32,228 bases of DNA from Bacteroidia bacterium (GTDB lineage Bacteria; Bacteroidota; Bacteroidia; AKYH767-A; OLB10), in NCBI GenBank assembly GCA_017995075.1, contig JAGOJO010000005.1:1-32228 (forward strand), read 5' to 3'. The position numbers were made by a program, and so were the translations under genes. The notes beneath the pieces were generated by a model, which was given only the letters and a program-made list of their open reading frames with translations, searched no databases and had not been told where the DNA came from. Below are positions 1-8,241 of the stretch, piece after piece; position 1 is the stretch's first letter, and every line of letters begins with the position of its first letter.

Positions 1-760
1 ACCAATCTAATATACGATCTGCATTTTCGGTGCTGAGTTTTCGTTTGGCTTCTGCAAATCGTTCGGTGATGAACTGTGCGTAAACTTCGTGTTCAATGGG
101 TCCTAATTGCAGGATGTCTGTGCTCTGGTAAAATGGTCGTCCCTGGTCGCGAAACATGGCTTGCAGAATGGAACTATGACTTCCGGAGAATATAAAACGG
201 ATGTTTTTACTCCGTTGCACAAATGTCCGCAAGAGTGCTTCTGTATTTTGTTCCTTGTATTCGGTGATTTGCTGAAATTCATCGAGTGCAATTACAATCT
301 GTTGTCCGCTTCTCTCCATGTAAGTGAAAATCTGGTCGAGACTATGTTCAGCCTGATAGTTGGCATCCAATGTAAACTCAATGGCCGGTGCTCCCGATAA
401 AGGATCGTACTGAATTACGGGACGAAGATGTGTGAAAAAATTCGCCAGCTCACGCATCAGTTTCATGTGATTGCTGTCGAGTTTACCGAGTGTATGACGG
501 GCCAGTGTTTTAATCAGGTCGGCCTGACTTTGTGTCGGATAGAGATCGATGTAAAAACATCGCATTCCTTTTTTACCGGAAATCTGCTCGAAAAGGTGTT
601 GTATTAATCCCGTTTTTCCCATCCGGCGCAAAGCAGTCAACGTTACGTTACGACCGTTTTTGATCGCTTCCTGCAATCGTTCAATTTCCTGCACCCGATC
701 GCAGAAATACTCCGGCCCCTGATAAGTAATGACCGGAAATGGGTTGGCAATTTTCTCCAT
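1..760 (-). CDS. AAA family ATPase, N-terminal part (runs off left edge)
   Basis: The open frame runs leftward from the ATG at 760-758 to the window edge, giving about 253 residues without a stop; the C-terminus is missing. The N-terminus (MEKIANPFPVI) is followed by a P-loop region at residues 45-52 (RRMGKTGL, lacking the first glycine of a classical Walker A), a Walker B strand (IVIALDEFQQI) and a sensor-like segment (RFIFSGSHSSIL). This arrangement matches the large group of Bacteroidota ATP-binding proteins with an RRxGKTGL loop, related to archaeal-type AAA ATPases. Their cellular role is poorly defined, so I assign none. The gene is divergent from trmH across 183 nt in which I see no strong promoter. 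The family call is firm; the function is unknown. Confidence 0.8.
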   Translation of the reverse strand, partial: MEKIANPFPVITYQGPEYFCDRVQEIERLQEAIKNGRNVTLTALRRMGKTGLIQHLFEQISGKKGMRCFYIDLYPTQSQADLIKTLARHTLGKLDSNHMKLMRELANFFTHLRPVIQYDPLSGAPAIEFTLDANYQAEHSLDQIFTYMERSGQQIVIALDEFQQITEYKEQNTEALLRTFVQRSKNIRFIFSGSHSSILQAMFRDQGRPFYQSTDILQLGPIEHEVYAQFITERFAEAKRKLSTENADRILDW

Positions 761-943
761 AATTTTACGTATAATCCGTAATGTAAAGTACGGAAAACGA
801 AAACCCATCTCCAAACGATGTAAATGGATTCAAAAAGGGGTTTTAAACAACGAATTGTTATCAGCAATAGACATCAGAATCACATTCGGCAGAAGTAGGG
901 TTTCCGGCTTTCGCAGGCACGGGGAATTTCCGAACTTCGCCAC

Positions 944-1648
944 GTGAATAAAACCAGTAATGCCGATGTATCTCCGGCGCTTCTTGCTTATCTCCAGGGC
1001 TTTCTGCTGGAAGAAAGAAAAGAACGGTTTGAGAAGGTACTGAAAAGCCGAACCCGTCACCTCACTTGTGTGCTGGAAAATATTGCGGATGCTCATAATG
1101 CCAATGCGGTTATGAGAAGCTGCGAATGTTTTGGTATTCAGGATGTTCACATCATTGAAAATGGAGCGAAGTTTAAGCCGGCGCGGAAAGTGTTGAAGGG
1201 ATCGCATAAATGGCTGAGCATTCATAAATACCGGGAGGAGGCACATAATTCTGCCCGCTGTATGCAGGAATTGAAGGCGAAAGGTTACCGTATTGTGGCG
1301 ACCTCTCCTCATAGCGGAAATAAAAGTCTTCACGATCTGGATGTTACTCAGCCGGTGGCCATAGTGCTCGGACAGGAACATATCGGTATCTCTGATGTGG
1401 TGAAGGAAATGGCCGATGATTTTGTCATTATCCCGATGCAGGGCTTTACGGAAAGTCTGAACATCTCCGTTGCCGCCGCTATTCTGCTGCAGGAACTTAG
1501 TCACCGTATCCGCACCTCCGACTCCATCGCCTGGCAACTTACCGAAGAAGAGAAAGATGATCTGCGTAAAACCTGGACGTTAAAAAATTTATACAGGAAC
1601 GAATTACTGATCGAGCGTTTCTTTCAGGATCAGCAAGCAACAAAATGA
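944..1648 (+). CDS. trmH: TrmH/SpoU family RNA 2'-O-methyltransferase, probably tRNA Gm18
   Basis: A 234-residue SPOUT-fold methyltransferase. All three SpoU motifs are visible: motif 1 at about 46-64 (NIADAHNANAVMRSCECFG, with R58 as the likely catalytic arginine), motif 2 at 141-150 (VLGQEHIGIS) and motif 3 at 163-185 (IPMQGFTESLNISVAAA). The motif spacing and the SAM-binding knot resemble E. coli TrmH, which methylates the ribose of G18 in tRNA. A charged tail after residue 190 also fits TrmH. RlmB-like or other SpoU substrates cannot be excluded. Translation appears to start at GTG (944), as no in-frame ATG precedes motif 1. The stop overlaps the next start as ATGA at 1645-1648, indicating translational coupling. 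Confidence 0.85.
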   Translation: MNKTSNADVSPALLAYLQGFLLEERKERFEKVLKSRTRHLTCVLENIADAHNANAVMRSCECFGIQDVHIIENGAKFKPARKVLKGSHKWLSIHKYREEAHNSARCMQELKAKGYRIVATSPHSGNKSLHDLDVTQPVAIVLGQEHIGISDVVKEMADDFVIIPMQGFTESLNISVAAAILLQELSHRIRTSDSIAWQLTEEEKDDLRKTWTLKNLYRNELLIERFFQDQQATK

Positions 1649-2313
1649 CCTACTACGACCTGCATACTCATCATCGTCCCGCCGCTCAGGTGATGGCCAT
1701 ACAAAACATCATGAATCCTGATGCGGTAGAAGAAACATTGATGAACGATGGTTATTATTCCATCGGGATTCATCCCTGGCATATTCACCCGGATCACTGG
1801 AAGGAGGATATTGAAACATTGCGAAAGCATATCCAACATCCGAAGGTACTTGCTTTGGGTGAAGCCGGACTCGATCGTCTGGTAGATTTACCGATGGTGG
1901 TGCAACAGGATGTTTTTCAAGCTATGGTGCAGCTCTCGGAAGAAGCAAAGAAACCGCTGATCATTCATTCAGTAAAAACGCATGCAGAGATTGTGATGAT
2001 GTATCGCAATTTGAAACCAACACAACCCTGGATCATCCACGGATTCAATGTGCGGTGGACCATTGCCGAAGGTATGTTACAACACAATATGTATCTCTCC
2101 ATCGGCGCTTCTGTGCTTTCACATCATTCCTCTGCAACAGATGTGGTGACCAGAATGCCATTGGAAAATTTATTTATTGAAACAGATGAACACCCTGAAT
2201 TGCTGTTGGAAATTTATCAGCGGGTGGCGCTCTTAAAAGGAATAACAGTCACGGAACTACTTGAAAATATTAGGAGTCGTTTCGAAAAATTATTTGGAAA
2301 TGTTGGATCGTAA
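1645..2313 (+). CDS. TatD-family metal-dependent hydrolase
   Basis: A 222-residue protein with the TatD amidohydrolase metal-site series: HxH at H7/H9 (DLHTH), E73 in ALGEAGLDR, H108 (IIHSVK), H132 (WIIHGF) and D181 (FIETD). It is shorter than E. coli TatD (about 260 residues), mostly through short loops between the metal ligands, as is common for Bacteroidota members. TatD-family enzymes are metal-dependent DNases or hydrolases of uncertain natural substrate. The start ATG (1645) overlaps the trmH stop, and the end overlaps tcdA by 14 nt. This places it inside a coupled tRNA-modification operon, which may hint at an RNA or D-aminoacyl-type substrate; that is inference only. Confidence 0.85.
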   Translation: MTYYDLHTHHRPAAQVMAIQNIMNPDAVEETLMNDGYYSIGIHPWHIHPDHWKEDIETLRKHIQHPKVLALGEAGLDRLVDLPMVVQQDVFQAMVQLSEEAKKPLIIHSVKTHAEIVMMYRNLKPTQPWIIHGFNVRWTIAEGMLQHNMYLSIGASVLSHHSSATDVVTRMPLENLFIETDEHPELLLEIYQRVALLKGITVTELLENIRSRFEKLFGNVGS

Positions 2314-3055
2314 GTGGTTATCAAGAACAGCACTTATTACCGGTGATGAAGGTCTCGACCGCCTGGCTGCTGCGCATGTGATCGTGATCGGTTTAGGTGG
2401 TGTTGGCTCGTATGCGGCAGAATTTATTGCCCGCTCCGGTGTTGGCGAGATGACGATAGTTGACGGAGATGATGTGGAAGCCAGCAACCGGAATCGTCAG
2501 TTACCTGCTCTGGCTACTACCGAAGGTCAGTCGAAGGCGCTAATCATGGAAGAACGATTAAAAGCCATCAACCCTGAAATAAAAATCAATGTTATCCGCT
2601 CATTTCTGATGCCGGAAGTGATTGAAGAGGTACTCAATAAACCATTCGACTATGTGGTGGAAGCCATCGATAGCATTACTCCGAAAACAATGGTTATCGC
2701 TGTTGCCAGAGCAAAGAAACTTCGCATCGTCAGCAGTATGGGCGCCGGAGGAAAACTTGATCCGACGAAACTGATAGTGACAGATATCTCTGAAACACAT
2801 ACCTGCCGCTTTGCCAAATATGTACGAAAACGTCTTAAAAAGATGGGCGTACGGAAAGGAGTAAAAGCAGTGTTTAGTTCAGAACTTGTAATCCGCGAAT
2901 CGCTCATGATGACAGATGGAAGCCGCTTTAAAAAATCTGCCTACGGTACAATCTCATATCTGCCGGCAACGTTTGGCGCTGTATGTGCATCGGTGGCTAT
3001 TCGTGATTTGCTGGATGATGTAGTAAAGACAAAAAAATCAGTAGAAGTAAAATGA
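2300..3055 (+). CDS. tcdA: tRNA threonylcarbamoyladenosine dehydratase (TcdA/CsdL), ThiF/E1-like
   Basis: A 251-residue E1-like enzyme that ATP-dependently cyclises t6A37 to ct6A37 in ANN-decoding tRNAs. The Rossmann loop GLGGVGSYAAEFIARSGVG (31-49), the MTIVDGDDVEASNRNRQ segment (51-67), DYVVEAIDS and the GAGGKLDPT motif align well with E. coli TcdA from memory. Relatives MoeB and ThiF have CxxC zinc pairs that are absent here, which favours TcdA. I chose ATG 2300 because the possible upstream TTG at 2261 would add a segment lying wholly within tatD and not resembling the family N-terminus. It overlaps tatD by 14 nt, and its stop overlaps tgt as ATGA (3052-3055). Confidence 0.88.
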   Translation: MLDRKWLSRTALITGDEGLDRLAAAHVIVIGLGGVGSYAAEFIARSGVGEMTIVDGDDVEASNRNRQLPALATTEGQSKALIMEERLKAINPEIKINVIRSFLMPEVIEEVLNKPFDYVVEAIDSITPKTMVIAVARAKKLRIVSSMGAGGKLDPTKLIVTDISETHTCRFAKYVRKRLKKMGVRKGVKAVFSSELVIRESLMMTDGSRFKKSAYGTISYLPATFGAVCASVAIRDLLDDVVKTKKSVEVK

Positions 3056-4191
3056 GCACCATGAAATTTAATTTACAAATTACTTCTGCGAAGAGTAAGG
3101 CCCGTGCCGGTGTATTGGAAACTGCACACGGAACTATTGAAACTCCGATTTTCATGCCGGTAGGAACAGCAGGAACAGTGAAAGGTGTCCACCAGCGGGA
3201 ACTAAAAGAAGATGTGAAAGCGGAGATTATTCTCGGCAATACCTATCACCTCTACTTGCGTCCGGGAACGGAATTATTGGAGCAGGCAGGTGGGCTGCAT
3301 AAATTCATGAACTGGGACCGGCCTATTCTCACCGATAGTGGCGGATTCCAGGTTTTTTCCCTCAGCGATATCCGCAAAATAAAGGAAGAAGGCGTTCAGT
3401 TTACCTCTCATATTGATGGCTCCAAACATCTCTTCTCCCCCGAAAGGGCGATTGACATTCAACGTAGCATCGGTGGAGATATCATCATGGCTTTTGATGA
3501 ATGTACTCCCTACCCTTGCGAATACAAGGCCGCAAAGAAATCCATGGAACTGACGCATCGCTGGCTGGAGCGTTGTTGCACACATATGGATGCACAACCA
3601 CCGCTTTACGGCTATCCGCAAACGTTATTCCCGATTGTTCAGGGCAGTACCTTCACGGATCTTCGTCGGCAAAGTGCGGAGTTTATTGCCTCGATGGATC
3701 GTGAAGGAAATGCTATTGGCGGTTTGAGCGTTGGAGAACCTACAGAAGATATGTACTCGCTGACGGACCTGGTTACAGATATACTCCCGGCTTCCAAGCC
3801 ACGTTATCTGATGGGTGTGGGTACACCGGCCAATATTCTGGAAGGGATTTCCCGTGGTATCGATATGTTTGATTGTGTGATGCCTACCCGGAATGCCCGG
3901 AATGGTATGTTGTTTACAAGCGAAGGAATCATCAATATCCGCAATGAAAAGTGGAAAAATGATCTTCGTCCCATCGATTTGAGCAGCGACCGCTATGTGG
4001 ATACTACCTACAGCCTCGCCTACCTTCGCCATCTGCATATCAGCAAGGAAATGCTGGCAGCACAGATTGCTACACTGCATAACCTCGGATTCTATCTCTG
4101 GCTCGTGAAAGAAGCGCGTAAACATATTCTGGAAGGCGATTTCGAACAATGGAAGGAAGTGATGGTGGAAAAAGTAAGCCGTCGACTCTGA
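3052..4191 (+). CDS. tgt: tRNA-guanine transglycosylase (queuine tRNA-ribosyltransferase)
   Basis: A 379-residue TIM-barrel enzyme that exchanges G34 for the queuosine precursor preQ1 in GUN-anticodon tRNAs. Family motifs in order: TPIFMPVGT (31-39), LGNTYHL (61-67), LTDSGGFQVFSL (93-104, with D95 as acid/base), MAFDECTPYP (146-155), IVQGS, IGGLSVGEP (222-230), RYLMGVGTP and GIDMFDCVMPTRNARNGMLF (269-288, carrying the nucleophilic aspartate). The C-terminal zinc-binding region is unusual: where E. coli Tgt has a CxCxxC cluster, this protein reads DLSSDRYVDTTYS (309-321) with no cysteine, although the following histidine (H343 in TLHNL) is kept. The start may equally be the ATG three codons further on. 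It is coupled to tcdA by an ATGA overlap and is last in the tRNA-modification run. Confidence 0.95.
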   Translation: MSTMKFNLQITSAKSKARAGVLETAHGTIETPIFMPVGTAGTVKGVHQRELKEDVKAEIILGNTYHLYLRPGTELLEQAGGLHKFMNWDRPILTDSGGFQVFSLSDIRKIKEEGVQFTSHIDGSKHLFSPERAIDIQRSIGGDIIMAFDECTPYPCEYKAAKKSMELTHRWLERCCTHMDAQPPLYGYPQTLFPIVQGSTFTDLRRQSAEFIASMDREGNAIGGLSVGEPTEDMYSLTDLVTDILPASKPRYLMGVGTPANILEGISRGIDMFDCVMPTRNARNGMLFTSEGIINIRNEKWKNDLRPIDLSSDRYVDTTYSLAYLRHLHISKEMLAAQIATLHNLGFYLWLVKEARKHILEGDFEQWKEVMVEKVSRRL

Positions 4192-4211
4192 TCCTTAATC
4201 ATCTACTCTAC

Positions 4212-4219
4212 TATCTTTA
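4212..4219 (+). promoter_or_regulatory. Possible -7 promoter element before lptG-like gene
   Basis: TATCTTTA matches the Bacteroidota TAnnTTTG element at seven of eight positions and lies 21 nt before the GTG start at 4241, within the 49-nt gap after tgt. No convincing TTTG box was found about 20 nt upstream, so the downstream gene may also be read through from the tgt operon. Confidence 0.3.
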
Positions 4220-4240
4220 GACACTCAATCAACCTACACC

Positions 4241-5323
4241 GTGAAAATTAAAATCCTCGACTGGTACATCATCCGGAAATTCCTGGGGACTTTCTTTTTC
4301 GCCCTGGCGTTGATTATTTCTATCGCGATTGTATTTGATATTAGCGAGAAGATTGATGATTTCCTGGAAAGGGAAGCACCGTTAAAAGCGATTGTATTCG
4401 ATTATTACCTGAACTTCATTCCTTTCTTCGGGAATCTGTTTAGTCCGTTGTTTATTTTTATTTCGGTTATCTTCTTCACCTCAAGGATGGCAGGATTAAC
4501 CGAGATTGTAGCGATTCTGGCGAGCGGCGTCAGTTTTAAAAGATTACTTGTCCCCTACCTTGTTGCATCTACTATTCTGGCTTCGATCTCCCTTTACCTG
4601 AACAATTATGTAATTCCGCACTCCAATACCAAGCGACTGGAATTTGAGACGAAGTACATTAAAAATCCCTTCATCTATCGCAACCGGCATGTACATCGTC
4701 AGATTGCTCCCGGACAATTTATTTACTTCGAAAGTTTCAATAATGTAGATCGCATCGGCTACCAGTTTTCGTATGAGAGAATGAAGGATGGTAAAATGGT
4801 ATTTAAATTACTATCAGAACGGATTCTTTGGGATAGCCTGAAGAATCAATGGACACTCGAAAATTATTTCGCGCGCACTATCGACGGAATGCATGAGACA
4901 ATCCGCACCGGCTATCGAATGGATACTACCCTTGCATTTCATCCGGCAGAGTTTAATCGTCGCACCAACTTCATTGAAACAATGGATACACCGGAGTTGA
5001 ATGAATACATCAAAGCAGAATTACTTCGGGGTTCAGAAGAAGTACCGTTTTATATGGTAGAAAAGCACCGGAGGATATCTCTTCCCTTCTCGACTTTTAT
5101 CCTCACGATCATTGGTGTTTCACTTTCTAGCAGAAAGGTCAGAGGAGGTATCGGAGTGCAGATCGGCGTGGGAATATTACTGAGCTTTACCTATATCATG
5201 TTTATGCAGGTAAGTCAGACTTTTGCAACCAACGGAAATCTCCCTGCATGGCTGGCATTGTGGATTCCGAATATGGTGTATGCGGTAATCGCTGTTGTAC
5301 TCCTGAGAAAGGCTGCTAAATAA
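4241..5323 (+). CDS. lptG: LptF/LptG-family permease (YjgP/YjgQ), lipopolysaccharide export
   Basis: A 360-residue inner-membrane permease of the LPS transporter that, with LptB2, extracts LPS and passes it to the periplasmic Lpt bridge. The predicted topology fits: three N-terminal membrane segments (about 15-33, 60-80, 103-122), a long periplasmic jelly-roll domain (about 125-270) and three C-terminal segments (about 280-298, 305-325, 337-357). The N-terminus (ILDWYIIRKFLGTFFFALAL) and the ISLPFSTFILTIIGVSLSSRKVRGG segment are typical of Bacteroidota LptG/YjgQ proteins. LptF and LptG are hard to separate by eye, so the symbol is tentative. It starts with GTG, 49 nt after tgt. Its stop lies only 3 nt from the stop of the convergent mqnE. 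Confidence 0.88.
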   Translation: MKIKILDWYIIRKFLGTFFFALALIISIAIVFDISEKIDDFLEREAPLKAIVFDYYLNFIPFFGNLFSPLFIFISVIFFTSRMAGLTEIVAILASGVSFKRLLVPYLVASTILASISLYLNNYVIPHSNTKRLEFETKYIKNPFIYRNRHVHRQIAPGQFIYFESFNNVDRIGYQFSYERMKDGKMVFKLLSERILWDSLKNQWTLENYFARTIDGMHETIRTGYRMDTTLAFHPAEFNRRTNFIETMDTPELNEYIKAELLRGSEEVPFYMVEKHRRISLPFSTFILTIIGVSLSSRKVRGGIGVQIGVGILLSFTYIMFMQVSQTFATNGNLPAWLALWIPNMVYAVIAVVLLRKAAK

Positions 5324-5326
5324 GAT

Positions 5327-6475
5327 CTAATTCAGCGCTACATCTACCTTTTCGTAGACCTTGATACGGTTATACAAAGTATCGCGCTCCACGGGAATTC
5401 GCTCTACCTGACGAATAAGATCTACTAACTGATCAGTACTTAACGTTGGATTCTGCTCTTCTGAACCGGCCATCGTGTAAATCTTTGTACTGTCATCGAT
5501 GGTTCCATCCAGATCATCTACACCAAACGACTGTGTTAACTGAGCAGTATTTCTTCCAATCATCGGCCAATAAGCTTTCAAGTGGTCGAAGTTGTCGAGA
5601 TAAATGCGGCTGACAGCATACATTTTTAAATCTTCCATCAGGTTTACTTCAGAGAGATGCGACATATCATTATCCTGATTGCGGAATTTCAATGGAATAA
5701 AAGTCTGGAATCCTTTAGTGATGTCCTGCAGCTCACGTAAACGGCGCATATGATCCACACGGTTCGCGTATGATTCAATGTGTCCATACAAGATGGTTGC
5801 ATTGCTACGAAGTCCTGCCTCATGCACAGCACGATGTATTTCCAGCCAGCGATCTGCATCTGCTTTGTCGGGACAAATTTCTGCACGTACTTTTTCATCA
5901 AAGATCTCTGCTCCACCACCGGGGATAGAATCAAGTCCTTTCGATTTTAAATACTCTACACCTTCTTTTGCTGATAATTTAGCTTTGCGGAACATATAAT
6001 CCAACTCCACTGCAGTAAAAGCCTTAATATGTAAATCGGGACGATGTTCCTTGATTTTCGACAATAATTCACCAAAGAAATACAGATCGAGTTTGGGATG
6101 TACTCCACCGACAATATGCACTTCGGTAATCGGTTGTCCGTCGTAAGCTTTCACCTTGTCGAACATTTCCTGCATACTCATTTCCCAGCCATCTTCCTTG
6201 TTTTTATATTCACGGCTGTAAGCGCAAAAATTGCAGGTGAATACACAAACATTGGTTGGCTCTATATGAAAGTTTCGATTGAAATAGGTGTAATGTCCGT
6301 TCTTCTTCTCTCGTACAAAATTGGCAAGCACGGCATATTCTCCCGGCTCCGCTTTCTCAAATAGATACAAGGCATCCGCATCGTTGATACGCTGACCATT
6401 GAACACTTTTACTGCAATATCTTTTATCTCACCCTGACTATTGTCCATGAGATAATGAATTCCGGTAGTTGACAT
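5327..6475 (-). CDS. mqnE: Aminofutalosine synthase MqnE (radical SAM), menaquinone biosynthesis
   Basis: A 382-residue radical-SAM enzyme. The cluster motif C77-x3-C81-x2-C84 sits in EPTNVCVFTCNFCAYSRE, followed by TEVHIVGGVHPKLDLYFF and IKAFTAVELDYM. These support MqnE, which joins 3-[(1-carboxyvinyl)oxy]benzoate and SAM to give aminofutalosine, over MqnC or the CofH F420 enzymes. Later motifs include SIPGGGAEIFDEKVR and FIPLKFRNQDND. It implies the futalosine pathway to menaquinone, but no other mqn gene is in the window. The ATG at 6475 lies 11 nt after the stop of the upstream M43 protease on the same strand, with no promoter visible between them, so readthrough from that unrelated gene is likely. 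A second in-frame ATG at 6448 is an alternative start. Confidence 0.88.
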   Translation of the reverse strand: MSTTGIHYLMDNSQGEIKDIAVKVFNGQRINDADALYLFEKAEPGEYAVLANFVREKKNGHYTYFNRNFHIEPTNVCVFTCNFCAYSREYKNKEDGWEMSMQEMFDKVKAYDGQPITEVHIVGGVHPKLDLYFFGELLSKIKEHRPDLHIKAFTAVELDYMFRKAKLSAKEGVEYLKSKGLDSIPGGGAEIFDEKVRAEICPDKADADRWLEIHRAVHEAGLRSNATILYGHIESYANRVDHMRRLRELQDITKGFQTFIPLKFRNQDNDMSHLSEVNLMEDLKMYAVSRIYLDNFDHLKAYWPMIGRNTAQLTQSFGVDDLDGTIDDSTKIYTMAGSEEQNPTLSTDQLVDLIRQVERIPVERDTLYNRIKVYEKVDVALN

Positions 6476-6486
6476 CGATCTGAGTT

Positions 6487-8136
6487 TTAATTACAGGTAG
6501 AAGCACCATTTACAGTGTTTTCTCCAGGTAGATATATGAACTTTACACTTTCATCATAGAGGTCGCCCGATATTCTGGCAATATAAATTCCAGCAGCCTG
6601 ATTGATCAGTGGAATCGATATCGCATCTCCCGGGTTAACCATGGTTTCTATTTCAGCTATTTTTTGTCCGAGAAGATTGTACAATCCTACAAACGCCATC
6701 TGACTTACATCTTTCTTCGCTTTTATACAGATGGTATTCGACTGAACGAGAGGATTCGGATAGGCAATGATAACGGTGCTTTCACAATCTTCCGAAGTCA
6801 ATCCATTTACCTTAAACCCTGAACTGCGGTAATTGTTTACTGTATTGGAATCCTTATCTGAAATTCTGAATTCCATCACATTATTTCCATCTCCGGCACC
6901 AATTTCTGGCAATGCAATTGTTATTGTATCCATTGGTGCCAGGCTGCCGGTCCAGTTATATGCTTTCTGTAAACTGCCGTACATGCCATATTTTATCTGC
7001 ACTGATTTTACTGTATCAATTCCATTATTCTTCAGACGAACCTCCGGAATAAAGCAACGTGTATTCGCCAGACGCACCGGAGAAATGATGGAATCCAATG
7101 CGACATCGAATGCATACGGCACCGGTAAAATATGTCCGGTTGTTAACTTCAATGAATCTCTGAGTCCGTTGATCACAGAACGTACTTTTTTGATTTGTCC
7201 GGCTGTAAAAAACATCATGCATTTATCATCGGTATAATCCATGTAATTCATGTACATGTATCCCGGACTCGTAGTAGCACAATCATCCAACGCAGGAAAT
7301 ACTTTGCACCTGAACGTAGGCTGAGCCTGATTCGGGGTATCGTCCCATCCGAAATTGATTTCCTGATTGGTAAAATCCTTTCCTGTGCAGGGATTCGACG
7401 CAGGATCATCACCCCAGATATGATTCAATGACATCCAGTGTCCAACTTCATGAGAAGCGGTACGACCATAATTGTATGGTTCAACAGAAGAACCTAAACG
7501 TCCGAATGCGCGTGGACTAATCACCACTCCATCATTATTCGCCGCTGAACCCGGGTAATTGGCATAACCAAGAGCATTTCCATTCAAAGGACAAACCCAC
7601 AGATTCAGGTATTGATTTCTCGGCCAGGCATCTTGTCCCCCACTATCCGATTCATAGATGGAAGGATCAAAAATATCGTAAGATGCCTTTTTCCCTTCGC
7701 TGTGTACAATTCCTGTAGTTGCATTACCCGCAGGATCTCGTTGTGCCAATGTGAATCGCAGATAACTATCCTTCGTTAATCCTTGCCATAAAAAAGGTAT
7801 ATCAAGTGATGTGGCATTCAATACTGCATAATCCTCATTCAGAACGTCTATTTGTGACTGAATCTGCTCATCACTCACTTTTCCTGCTCCATTGTAGGAG
7901 ATAACATGTACTACTACCGGAATGACAACGACTGAATCGACCGATGCAAATTGAAAACTTTGTCCGGTCTTATTGATAGCAGACTCAAATCGCTCTTTAT
8001 AGCCCGGCTCATGCAAACATTTATACTCATGCCACTCGGTAGTCAGGCAACGTGATTCCTGTGCAATAGCGGGTACTGATAAAGAAACCAGCAAGCAATA
8101 AACAAGCAAGAAAGACTGACGGAGAGTTGGTCGCAT
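6487..8136 (-). CDS. Secreted M43-family zinc metalloprotease with CARDB-like domain and T9SS sorting domain
   Basis: A 549-residue secreted protease. A signal peptide (about 1-25, ending PAIAQ) is followed by the M43 (pappalysin/cytophagalysin) catalytic domain. Its zinc site is H229-E-x2-H233-x5-H239 in SHEVGHWMSLNH, and the Met-turn is MNYMDY at 296-301. Residues about 340-445 form a beta-rich module resembling CARDB (VRLKNNGIDTVKSV). The C-terminus holds a T9SS type A-like sorting domain (AYPNPLV at about 458, then NLLGQKIAEI and AAGIYIARI) but ends in an atypical 13-residue tail after KFIYL. The start is the ATG at 8136: an in-frame TTG at 8148 lies within the -7 promoter element and so upstream of the likely transcript start. 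It is followed after 11 nt by mqnE. Confidence 0.9.
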   Translation of the reverse strand: MRPTLRQSFLLVYCLLVSLSVPAIAQESRCLTTEWHEYKCLHEPGYKERFESAINKTGQSFQFASVDSVVVIPVVVHVISYNGAGKVSDEQIQSQIDVLNEDYAVLNATSLDIPFLWQGLTKDSYLRFTLAQRDPAGNATTGIVHSEGKKASYDIFDPSIYESDSGGQDAWPRNQYLNLWVCPLNGNALGYANYPGSAANNDGVVISPRAFGRLGSSVEPYNYGRTASHEVGHWMSLNHIWGDDPASNPCTGKDFTNQEINFGWDDTPNQAQPTFRCKVFPALDDCATTSPGYMYMNYMDYTDDKCMMFFTAGQIKKVRSVINGLRDSLKLTTGHILPVPYAFDVALDSIISPVRLANTRCFIPEVRLKNNGIDTVKSVQIKYGMYGSLQKAYNWTGSLAPMDTITIALPEIGAGDGNNVMEFRISDKDSNTVNNYRSSGFKVNGLTSEDCESTVIIAYPNPLVQSNTICIKAKKDVSQMAFVGLYNLLGQKIAEIETMVNPGDAISIPLINQAAGIYIARISGDLYDESVKFIYLPGENTVNGASTCN

Positions 8137-8145
8137 AGATATTTG

Positions 8146-8176
8146 CAAAATTAGGCAATTAGGGTCTTCAATGCAA
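8146..8176 (-). promoter_or_regulatory. Bacteroidota-type promoter for the 549-residue M43 protease
   Basis: On the minus strand, TTG (8176-8174), 20 nt of spacer and TAATTTTG (8153-8146) match the consensus TTTG-N19-21-TAnnTTTG closely. The -7 box ends only 9 nt before the ATG at 8136, so the leader must be very short. This decides the start codon of that gene and separates it from the terminator just upstream. Confidence 0.65.
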
Positions 8177-8194
8177 TGAATAAAGCTGTATAAA

Positions 8195-8226
8195 ACAGAA
8201 AGGCCACCCGAAGGCAGCCTTTCTGT
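8195..8226 (-). terminator. Intrinsic terminator after the 442-residue M43 protease
   Basis: A 10-bp perfect stem, ACAGAAAGGC paired with GCCTTTCTGT (8195-8204 and 8217-8226), is followed on the minus strand by TTTTAT. It begins 15 nt past the stop of the protease that ends at 8242. It insulates that gene from the next protease gene, which has its own promoter at 8146-8176. Confidence 0.8.
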
Positions 8227-8241
8227 ATAGTTTGGTAATTA

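Noticed and set aside
107-400. Short open frames (both strands) in the first 400 bases
   Set aside because: They overlap the edge-truncated AAA ATPase frame on the minus strand, which has clear Walker-type motifs and continues to the window edge.
830-1537. A 235-codon open frame on the minus strand opposite trmH
   Set aside because: It lies wholly antisense to a gene with all SpoU motifs, its translation has no recognisable domain, and it has no promoter; it is a shadow frame.
3625-4149. A 174-codon open frame antisense to tgt
   Set aside because: Tgt motifs run through the plus strand here; the antisense product is featureless.
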